In this document: positions 50,071-59,118 of the stretch, in pieces | How positions within the stretch are numbered: the first letter of the stretch is position 1 | How the letters are laid out: the number at the start of each line of letters is the position of its first letter | Assembly: GCA_025353165.1 (NCBI GenBank) | Contig: JANXRE010000154.1 | Coordinates: forward strand, 1 to 59,118 | Length of the DNA: 59,118 bases | Direction: 5' to 3' | DNA from: Acidobacteriota bacterium | GTDB taxonomy: Bacteria; Acidobacteriota; Terriglobia; Bryobacterales; Bryobacteraceae | Made by a program: the position numbers and the translations under genes | Notes under the pieces: generated by a model | The model's input: the letters and a program-made list of their open reading frames with translations, nothing else | What the model was told of the DNA's origin: nothing | Database searches by the model: none

Positions 50071-51546
50071 TCACTCGCGAAAAAGATAATGCAGGTCCGG
50101 CAGCCTTCCGCTGAGAAGCGCGTCCTCCGCCCGCAAAGCTCCGCGCGGAAAGCGGGCGCGCTGGCGGTTCTCGTACTCTGCGTAGTTGGCGCCTTCCGGA
50201 AGCGGAAACAGAACGAAGCGATGGTAGGGCCCGGCCGGCAAATCGCGCAGCAACTCCGTACGGCGATGCAGGACCGCGAAGATCCGGGGGCCGTCCGCGG
50301 TATGGACGGCAGGAAACTGCACGGTGAGGAATTCGGGCAGGTAGTAGGCCGCGTGCCGGTATCCCAGGAAGTGGGAATCGAAACCGACGATCATCGTCTC
50401 CGCCGGGTGGAAGTCGCGGCGGACCGCGGCGGTCACTAGCGTCAGGCCGGCTTCGAATCGCCGCACCTCCCGGAATGAGCAATACAGAGGCGCGAAGAGA
50501 AAGATACACGTGTTCACGGCTGCCGCCGCGCCCAGCGCTAGATTACGTCCACGCCACGAGCTCGCGCGAAAGCCCAGCCACGCAAATAGCGGCGGAGACA
50601 GCACGAGCAAATACCCGCTGTTCACAAACAGCAGGAATATCAGGCTGAAGAATGCCAGGCCGGGGGCGATCCATACCAAAGTGAATACTCGCAGATTGGG
50701 AACAGCGGCCCGCGCGGGGCGAAACAGGAAGAACCCAGCGGCGCCGAAACACAGTCCGCCAATCGCGGTAATTGTAACGGCGCGAGCCAGCAGCATTGCC
50801 GGCCAGCCAGCCGCGCTGCCTTGATGCGCCGGGACCGTATTCCAGAGGTTCCACAACGGAGCCAGGTAAGCGGCCGCCCCGCCCGCCGCGTGCAACATCG
50901 GGATGCCCCACGCAAGCAGAGTCGCTGCCAGCGCGGCCGCGGCGGCGAACCGCTTCGGCCACGCCGCCTTCCAAAGCGACAACAGCCAGAGCGGACCCAG
51001 GAAAATCAACGACGAAGGCCGGAAGCCCGCCGCCAGCCCGAGAGCCACCGCGGCCGGGACAGGATACCCGCGCCAACACAAATACCCGACCAGCGCCGAG
51101 AAAAACGTTTCGACAATGTACGTCAGCGCGACCGTGCCGTGAAACCAGCACAGCGGCGAAAAGAGGAATATCGCTCCCGCGAACAGGGCCGCCTCCCGTC
51201 CGAACCATTCGCGCGCCAGTAAATAAATGAACACGACGGCAGCGGCGCTGGCCACGATACTCATTGCCACCAGCGAGGCATTCGCGTCGTGCAGCACCGT
51301 GTCGATGGCGCGCGCGGTCCAGACGTACAGGTAATACCCGGGCGGGTGCGGTTGATGCAATGCCGGAGCGAAGTGTTCCATGCCCAGCGCGAAGTTCACC
51401 GAATCGATGTCGTATAAGAACCGGCTGCGGCAGGCGTAGCGCGTGGCCAGCGTCGCGCACGCGAGCGCGGCGCAGTCCGAAGCAGTTCTCTCCACCGGTC
51501 TGCTCGTGCAATTTCGAATCCATCTAATTTGGTTCGCGAATTGCAC
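50071..51546 (-). CDS. GT39-like polytopic membrane protein
   Basis: 491 residues, about 10 helices. The start DIDSVNFALGMEHFAPALHQ, PHPPGYYLYVWTARAID and REWFGREAALFAGAIFLFSP are typical of lipid-linked-sugar-dependent mannosyltransferase-like (GT-C) proteins, with an acidic pair in the first periplasmic loop. The extreme N terminus is irregular (RTASDCAALACATLATRYAC) and the start could lie later. Likely glycosylates an envelope component using polyprenyl-phosphate sugar. Confidence 0.65.
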   Translation of the reverse strand: MQFANQIRWIRNCTSRPVERTASDCAALACATLATRYACRSRFLYDIDSVNFALGMEHFAPALHQPHPPGYYLYVWTARAIDTVLHDANASLVAMSIVASAAAVVFIYLLAREWFGREAALFAGAIFLFSPLCWFHGTVALTYIVETFFSALVGYLCWRGYPVPAAVALGLAAGFRPSSLIFLGPLWLLSLWKAAWPKRFAAAAALAATLLAWGIPMLHAAGGAAAYLAPLWNLWNTVPAHQGSAAGWPAMLLARAVTITAIGGLCFGAAGFFLFRPARAAVPNLRVFTLVWIAPGLAFFSLIFLLFVNSGYLLVLSPPLFAWLGFRASSWRGRNLALGAAAAVNTCIFLFAPLYCSFREVRRFEAGLTLVTAAVRRDFHPAETMIVGFDSHFLGYRHAAYYLPEFLTVQFPAVHTADGPRIFAVLHRRTELLRDLPAGPYHRFVLFPLPEGANYAEYENRQRARFPRGALRAEDALLSGRLPDLHYLFRE

Positions 51547-51556
51547 TTAGATCGCG

Positions 51557-53050
51557 TTGACGCTGCGTCTCATCCTCGCCATCTTGATCCTGCTCCGGAT
51601 GCTCATTCTACGCCCGAAGGCTGCCTGGCTCGAAGCCGTTCTGGTGCTGGTGTGTGCGGCGATCTCACTCGCCCGGCCCCGGTTGGGCGCGCGCTGGTTC
51701 CGCGCGCTCGCGGGGCGTGCCGTTTTGGCATCTCGGTTTCCCGTTCCGGTACCGCGCATCCACGATGAATACTCGTACCTGCTGGCCGCGGACACGTTTT
51801 CGTCGGGCCGCTTGAGGAATCCTCCGCATCCCCAGTGGAAATACTTTGAGACCTTTCACTTCGATCAGCAGCCTACAGATATGTCGATGTATCCTCTGGC
51901 TCAGGGACTTGTTCTCGCGGCCCGCCAGAAACTCGCGGGCATTCCCTGGCTGGGCGTCTGGCTGAGTTCCGCCTGCATGTGCGCAAGCATTGGTTGGGCG
52001 CTGCCAGGCTGGCTTGCCCCGCGATGGGCGCTGTTGGGCGGCCTGCTGGTGGTGCTTCGCTGGGGACTATTCAGCTACTTCGTGAACAGCTACTGGGGTG
52101 GACCGGTGGCCGCGACGGGCGGAGCCTTGGTCGTAGGCGCGCTGCCCAGGATTCTCCGCCGTCCGCAGGTGAGCGCTTCTCCGATCCTGGCCGGATTGGC
52201 GATCCTCGCGAACAGCCGGCCGTTTGAAAGATTCCCGCTCGGCGCGGCAGCCGAAATCGCCATTCGGTACCGCGGCTTGCTGCGCAAGGTTGTTCTGCCG
52301 CTGGTCTTAGTGCTGCTCTGCACCGCCGGGGCGATGGCCTTCTACAACGCCCGCGTATACGGAAACCCGCTGACTCTCCCTTCCCAGTTGAACCGCGCGG
52401 CTTACGGTTCGGTTCCCGTCTTTATCTGGCAGCGGCTGACGCCCGCGCCGCACGACAACCATGCGGTCATGCGGGATTTCTTTCTCGGCTGGGAACTGGC
52501 GGAATACAAGGAGGTTCATTCGATCGCCGGCTTTCTGAGCCAGGCGAATTACAAAGCTTTTCTGGGGTGGCGGTTCTTCACCGGCCCCCTGCTGACCTTT
52601 CCCCGCGTCCGGCTGCTCTGGCTGATCGCCGCGGCCGGCAGCGTTGGTGTCGCGCTCGCGGTCGTCTTTGCCTTGACGGTGCAAGGACCTCGTCATTTGC
52701 AATGTTGGCGCTGGCGTGGACGGCGCGCGGGCCGCCTCGCCATTTGCCTGGTGGTGGCCGCGACTCCGCAACTATGGACCGCGAAGTGGTTGAACTACTC
52801 CTGGTATTACTTCATTCCGAACACGGCGCCTCGCGAACAGTGGATTGCCCGGCTCAATAAAATCGAAGGCCGTCATCTCGCGATTGTTCGTTACCGGGAT
52901 AACCACGATCCGTTTCACGAGCTGGTGTTTCACGGGGCAAATATCGATGCCTCTAAAATCGTCTGGGCGCGAGACCTGGGGCCGGCCGGGAATCAGCCGC
53001 TCATCGAATATTTCCGCAGCCGCCGCGTTTGGTTGATGGACGCGCGCTGA
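51557..53050 (+). CDS. GT39-like membrane protein, paralogue A (partly eroded)
   Basis: 497 residues from TTG 51557. First loop [20 protein letters not shown] carries the acidic DE pair, then [20 protein letters not shown] and [20 protein letters not shown]. Paralogous to the next gene. Compared with it, residues after ANSRPFE and from about residue 375 ([20 protein letters not shown]) look out of register and basic where a membrane helix is expected; a second frame there reads [14 protein letters not shown]. The end ([14 protein letters not shown]) is again conserved. The gene may be damaged. Confidence 0.55.
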   Translation: MTLRLILAILILLRMLILRPKAAWLEAVLVLVCAAISLARPRLGARWFRALAGRAVLASRFPVPVPRIHDEYSYLLAADTFSSGRLRNPPHPQWKYFETFHFDQQPTDMSMYPLAQGLVLAARQKLAGIPWLGVWLSSACMCASIGWALPGWLAPRWALLGGLLVVLRWGLFSYFVNSYWGGPVAATGGALVVGALPRILRRPQVSASPILAGLAILANSRPFERFPLGAAAEIAIRYRGLLRKVVLPLVLVLLCTAGAMAFYNARVYGNPLTLPSQLNRAAYGSVPVFIWQRLTPAPHDNHAVMRDFFLGWELAEYKEVHSIAGFLSQANYKAFLGWRFFTGPLLTFPRVRLLWLIAAAGSVGVALAVVFALTVQGPRHLQCWRWRGRRAGRLAICLVVAATPQLWTAKWLNYSWYYFIPNTAPREQWIARLNKIEGRHLAIVRYRDNHDPFHELVFHGANIDASKIVWARDLGPAGNQPLIEYFRSRRVWLMDAR

Positions 53051-53055
53051 CACTT

Positions 53056-54720
53056 ATGGGACCGTCGCTATTCGTCATCGAAACCTCGGCGGTGGCTGTT
53101 ACGCTGGTCTCGGCGTTTTGTTTCGCTCGCTTGGGGTCGGGCATATTTGGGCGAGTAGAACGCATCCTCGGAGCGCTGGCACGAAGAAAGGCGCTTTCGG
53201 TGGGTGTGGTAATTGCCGCGACACTGCTCGGCCGGTTGTTGATTCTGCCGGCCGTTCCGATACCGCAGCCCTACGTGCATGACGAGTTCAGCTATCTGCT
53301 GGCCGGAGATACCTTCGCTTCCGGGCGCCTGACTAACCCGACCCATCCACTCTGGGTGTTCTTCGAGAGTTTCCACATCAGCCATCAGCCCACCTACATG
53401 TCCATGTATTTCCCGGCGCAGGGTCTACTGCTGGCGGCGGGCAAAATGTGGTTCGGCCATCCCTGGTTCGGCGTGTGGCTGAGCGCCGGCCTGATGTGCG
53501 GCGCGATTTGCTGGATGCTGCAGCAGTGGCTGCCGCCGGGATGGGCGCTGCTGGGCGGGCTGCTCTCGGTGATGCGCCTGGGGCTCTTCAGCTACTGGAT
53601 GAACAGCTATAACGGCGGGGCGGTGGCCGCCATCGGCGGAGCGCTGGTGCTGGGCGGCGTGCGCCGCGCCACCCGCCGGTCGACGGGATTATCGGGGGCG
53701 CTGGCGATGGGCTCGGGGATCGCGCTCCTCCTGTTCAGCCGGCCGTATGAAGGGCTCCTCATTGCCGCGCCCGCGGTCCTCTTTCTGATATTCCGGCGAA
53801 TCGGGATCGGCGTCTTCGTGCCGCTCGCGCTGATCCTCGGCTTATCCGGGGCGGCCCTGGGTTACTACAACTGGCGCGTGTTCGGAGATCCCCTCGTGCT
53901 GCCGTATCAACTGAACCGCGCGACCTACGCGGTCGCTCAGGTCTTTTTCTGGCAGGCTCCAAAATCCGAGCCTGTGTACCGGCACCCTGTCCTGCGCGAC
54001 TTCTATGTGTCCATGGAATTGCCGGACGCGCTCGAAGCGCGCACACCGGCGGGATTCTTCCGGCGAACGCTGCAGAAGGCCGGAATCGTAGCGTTCTTCC
54101 TTTTTGGGACGGCGTTGATGATTCCGCTCTTCGCGGTGCATCGGGCTGTGCGCAGCCGGCGTCTGCGGTTCCTGGTCATCGCCGCAGCCGTGTATGGGTT
54201 CGGCTTGATTCTGAACGTCTGGTTGTTTCCGCATTATGTGGCTGCGGCCACGGCGCTGTTCTACGCGATCCTCCTCGAATCCATGAGGTATCTGCGGCGA
54301 TGGAACGATCCCGCGGGTTTGTTCCTGGTCCGCGCGGTTCCCGTGCTCTGCGTTCTGATGTGCGTGGTCCGCCTCGGGGGGATACCGATTGAGCGGTGGC
54401 CAAGCATGTGGTACGGCACGCCGAGGCTGGGATTGCCCCGTGCCGCGATGCAGGCCCGCTTGACGGCGCTGCCCGGCGAGCAACTCGCCATCGTGCGTTA
54501 CAGTGCCGGCCACAATCCAGTGGACGACTGGGTGTACAACGCCGCCGACATCGATCACTCGCGGGTGGTGTGGGCTCGCGAGATGGACGCCGAGAAGATG
54601 ACCCGGCTGATTCGCTATTATCCCGGCCGCCGCATGTGGCTGGTGGAACCGGATCGAAACCCTCCGGGATTATCGTCCTATTCCAGCGCTCGGCGCACCA
54701 GCATCAGTTGCCCGAGATGA
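53056..54720 (+). CDS. GT39-like membrane protein, paralogue B
   Basis: 554 residues from ATG 53056. About 10-12 membrane helices; first loop [80 protein letters not shown] and C-terminal soluble part [23 protein letters not shown] fold with the DE pair as likely catalytic residues. Intact, unlike paralogue A directly upstream. The 3' end overlaps the convergent DinB gene by 43 bp. Confidence 0.7.
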   Translation: MGPSLFVIETSAVAVTLVSAFCFARLGSGIFGRVERILGALARRKALSVGVVIAATLLGRLLILPAVPIPQPYVHDEFSYLLAGDTFASGRLTNPTHPLWVFFESFHISHQPTYMSMYFPAQGLLLAAGKMWFGHPWFGVWLSAGLMCGAICWMLQQWLPPGWALLGGLLSVMRLGLFSYWMNSYNGGAVAAIGGALVLGGVRRATRRSTGLSGALAMGSGIALLLFSRPYEGLLIAAPAVLFLIFRRIGIGVFVPLALILGLSGAALGYYNWRVFGDPLVLPYQLNRATYAVAQVFFWQAPKSEPVYRHPVLRDFYVSMELPDALEARTPAGFFRRTLQKAGIVAFFLFGTALMIPLFAVHRAVRSRRLRFLVIAAAVYGFGLILNVWLFPHYVAAATALFYAILLESMRYLRRWNDPAGLFLVRAVPVLCVLMCVVRLGGIPIERWPSMWYGTPRLGLPRAAMQARLTALPGEQLAIVRYSAGHNPVDDWVYNAADIDHSRVVWAREMDAEKMTRLIRYYPGRRMWLVEPDRNPPGLSSYSSARRTSISCPR

Positions 54721-55142
54721 TAGGCGTTGTGGTCCGCAACCAGCAGCGCTTCCCGCAGCAGCGTCTGGCCCTGGCCCCAGGGAAACGGTTTATACAAATC
54801 CTGCGCCTCGTCGCGAACGAGCCGTTCGAACACCGTCCTGTCGTCGAGGAAGGACTGCACCGACCCGTGCCAGTCCGATTCTCGCGCGGGTGCAGCCGCC
54901 GCCGGCCAATACCCCTCCGGCCAATCCGGCGAAACATATTCTGCCGCGCGGCTGAATTCCAGGATGTCTTTTTGCGCGATCCGCATGTGCTCCAGCAGTT
55001 CCCACGCGGAATGGAGCATTCCATCCGGCCGGATGCAGGCCTTCTCGATCGGGAACCTATCCACGGCCGCTCCGAACGTGACGTGCGCGTTTCCGCCTCG
55101 CAGCAGATCGACCAATTGCTCTCGCAGCTGCTTGTGGCTCAT
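54678..55142 (-). CDS. DinB-superfamily protein
   Basis: 154 residues from ATG 55142, overlapping the CBM9-like gene by 4 bp. Four-helix DinB/DfsB fold: [20 protein letters not shown], with later [16 protein letters not shown] giving two of the three metal-binding histidines (first in LLEHMR). Such proteins bind a divalent metal and include thiol-dependent enzymes; this one's reaction is unknown. Confidence 0.8.
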   Translation of the reverse strand: MSHKQLREQLVDLLRGGNAHVTFGAAVDRFPIEKACIRPDGMLHSAWELLEHMRIAQKDILEFSRAAEYVSPDWPEGYWPAAAAPARESDWHGSVQSFLDDRTVFERLVRDEAQDLYKPFPWGQGQTLLREALLVADHNAYHLGQLMLVRRALE

Positions 55143-55942
55143 CGCACCTCGGTCGAGAACTGCACCTCGGTCCAACGTTCCGGCAGGTGAGTGTCGTAAA
55201 CGCCGTGCTTCGACCAGCACCACGCGGGTTGCGGATTCGCGTCGCGGCCGCCGAAAATCATGCGCTCGAACCGGCCGAAGAACATGCGCCACAGGTCGCC
55301 GTCGCGCGGAGGCAGCGCTCTGCCGTTGGCGAGCCATTTCATCCCCGCCCACGGAAATGCGAGTTCCACGCTCCAGCCCCGGTCCACCACCGAGCGGTCG
55401 TTGATCTTGCCATCCACCTGCACGGCCGATTTCATTCCGGCTAAATCCCAGTCGAGGAAGGCCCACCGGCAACCGCGAGGATGGGTTCCGCGCCAAAATG
55501 TTTTTCCGTCGCGGTCGAAATTGCCGCCGAACGACAGCGCGTCTCTCGATCGCAGATCGAACTCGACGGGGTCAAACCGCGAACCGGCGCGGAAAGCGTC
55601 CTGCCAGAGGAAGAACACTTCGTACACCGTTCCGAGCGCGTTGATCTCGAACTCGTAGTAGCAATCGCCCCCGTCGATGAACACCTCGACGTCGTTCTCG
55701 TTGAAGATGAGCGAGTCGCGTTCGGTGAGTTGAGCCTCGACGAACGGCTCCTGGATCCAGAACGCGACGTAAAAATTCTCGTCGTCCCACAGCGCCGCCG
55801 CCCGCGTGTCGAAATGCGCGAAATCTCCGGTGGCCATGTCTACGAATCGCGGCGACCGCGGAGCGTTCCGCCACGCGATCTTCGTCAGGTCGCCATCGAT
55901 CGGGATCGGCTCGCGCGCGCGGTGACAAGTGTAGCTTGTCAT
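55139..55942 (-). CDS. CBM9/DOMON-like carbohydrate-binding protein
   Basis: 267 residues from ATG 55942, overlapping the upstream gene by 4 bp. The layout follows CBM9-like domains: PIPIDGDLTKIAWRNAP, AALWDDENFYVAFWIQEPFV, NENDVEVFIDGGDCYYEFEI, RGWSVELAFPWAGMKWLA and the end YDTHLPERWTEVQFS. These bind sugar ends; no catalytic domain or signal peptide is attached. Probably acts with the mutarotase-like protein encoded just before it. Confidence 0.75.
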   Translation of the reverse strand: MTSYTCHRAREPIPIDGDLTKIAWRNAPRSPRFVDMATGDFAHFDTRAAALWDDENFYVAFWIQEPFVEAQLTERDSLIFNENDVEVFIDGGDCYYEFEINALGTVYEVFFLWQDAFRAGSRFDPVEFDLRSRDALSFGGNFDRDGKTFWRGTHPRGCRWAFLDWDLAGMKSAVQVDGKINDRSVVDRGWSVELAFPWAGMKWLANGRALPPRDGDLWRMFFGRFERMIFGGRDANPQPAWCWSKHGVYDTHLPERWTEVQFSTEVR

Positions 55943-56912
55943 AGGGCCGGCGGTTCGTCCGGGATGGCATCGGCAGCGCGCGCGAACGCCGCGTACCGTA
56001 CCGTCGCCTTGGTCCCGCCGGGAAGCCAGCGATACGCCGGAACCCCGAGCAGCGAGCCGCGGCCGATCATCTGCCGGCGCGTTTCCGCGAACGGCGACAC
56101 GCCGAATTCCAAACCGCGGGTGAGTGTCTGCCCGTTCCACGGCGGAGTCTGGCGGCGGTAGTTCTCTTCCCAGATCCCGAGCCACGGGAATTCGTGCCGG
56201 CTCCAAACGTAGCCGAACAACAGCTTCTCCGAAGGCGACCACGCCAGAAACCAGGCGTTGATCCGCGACTCGTCCATCACGTGCGTGGTGAAGCCCTCGG
56301 AAGACGCGGCATTCGTAAACAACTCAAGGTCTCCAATACAGGGCTGACCTTCCGGAGTGTTGGATTTCGTTACCGGTATCCGGAACTGGGTCGCCCCTTT
56401 TTCCAAGAACGGCGGACCGAGGGTCACGTGCTCGGTCCACGCGATCGGGCGATCGTACGGCAGCAGGTTCTCCACGCTTTCGACGATATGGGCCGCCGTT
56501 CCCTCCAGGACAATCCGCCGCTCGATGGCCAGTCCCGCCCAGGGCAGGCGCGCCTTCTGCACCAGCTGGCTCCCCGAGGCTTCGATGTCGTACTCGACGA
56601 CGGACGCCTCGCCGTGCACGGTCAGTCCCGCGGCAGCCTCCTCGTCCGAGGGCGGTCCGAAGAGGTCGACGCAGAGGTTGTGGCCCATGATGCCGGCCAG
56701 CAGCTTCGATTCCGAGTCGGCGCCGTACTCCGGGTGCTTGGCGAGCGAATAGGTCGAAGGTTCGATGGAAGGCCAGGGCGGAGTCCACAGCGGGTTCACT
56801 CCGGTTGGCTTGTGCAGTATCTCCGCGATGTGACCGCCCTCCACCAGGACGGTCACACGGAGACTCTCGTTTTCTATCTGGCGGGCACGGCGGCCGCGGT
56901 ACCGCTGTTCGG

Positions 56913-56916
<4 letters not shown>
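55939..56916 (-). CDS. galactose-mutarotase-like protein
   Basis: 325 residues of beta-rich sequence: RQIENESLRVTVLVEGGHIA, then EILHKPTGVNPLWTPPW, MGHNLCVDLFGPPSDEE, WTEHVTLGPPFLEKGATQF, LAWSPSEKLLFGYVWSRHEF. The start, with N-x-x-L-R-V-T-V-L-x-x-G-G-H-I, and the HVTLGPPFL block fit the galactose mutarotase-like superfamily. Substrate unknown. First gene after hppA; its start overlaps the hppA stop by 4 bp. Confidence 0.6.

Positions 56917-59118
<2,202 letters not shown>

Overview
The window looks like a chromosomal segment of a GC-rich acidobacterium, most likely of the Bryobacterales/Solibacter type. This is inferred from the gene families: an Oar-like TonB-dependent receptor with an N-terminal carboxypeptidase-regulatory domain, a MacB/FtsX permease of the acidobacterial duplicated-orphan (ADOP) kind, a GloVer-repeat protein, an Hfq with an N-terminal extension, and dispersed hairpin repeats. 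No rRNA, tRNA, CRISPR array or intact insertion sequence was recognised.

Layout. 1-6277: 3' part of the receptor, small secreted and membrane proteins, a wrecked DUF2235 gene and a GH5-type mannanase. 6297-13714: a compact biosynthetic-looking cluster with an FkbH-like HAD enzyme fused to a carrier domain, a protein fusing two GT4 glycosyltransferases to a type II thioesterase, an MFS exporter and a polysaccharide-deacetylase-like enzyme. 13750-17056: degenerate genes, a class I glutamine-amidotransferase-like hydrolase, a decayed aquaporin, a PlsC acyltransferase and a ThuA protein. 17124-21111: a flagellar block (fliW-csrA-flagellin, then fliT-like and fliD) with a sigma-28-like promoter and a leader carrying two GGA sites suited to CsrA. 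21152-27726: ugd, a CoA racemase/transferase, a MaoC protein, TPR, Hfq and the ADOP permease. 27820-29917: an unstable stretch with phage remnants, a broken bacterioferritin and a BrnTA toxin-antitoxin pair.

29914-40016 is a complete-looking bacterial microcompartment (BMC) locus. One operon runs on the minus strand (ackA, pduL, BMC-T, BMC-H, BMC-P, CoA-acylating aldehyde dehydrogenase, two more BMC-P, class II aldolase, DeoR regulator). A divergent operon on the plus strand holds a PduS/RnfC-like flavoprotein, a PduT-like BMC-T and a fucose-isomerase-like protein. The aldolase would release lactaldehyde from a deoxysugar phosphate. The dehydrogenase, PduL and acetate kinase would then turn the aldehyde into acyl-CoA, acyl-phosphate, and acid plus ATP. 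The PduS/PduT pair could pass electrons out through the shell, but the PduS gene carries a one-base frameshift in its glycine-rich loop.

40082-44698 is rich in broken genes (a GloVer-repeat protein with a MITE-like insertion, DUF5996, a HigA-type antitoxin) around an intact gatB. 44711-49730 holds a sugar-linked cluster (PhyH dioxygenase, GHMP sugar kinase, UroD-family protein, sodium/solute symporter). 49741-54720 holds an Flp pilin and three polytopic GT39-like membrane proteins. 54678-59118 holds a DinB protein, a CBM9-like protein, a mutarotase-like protein and a membrane pyrophosphatase that runs off the end.

Two themes cut across the window. A 46-bp double-hairpin repeat occurs four times, with conserved stems and variable loops. 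At least eight genes are frameshifted or partly deleted; some of these could be sequence errors, but several combine deletions, stops and motif loss and look like real decay.
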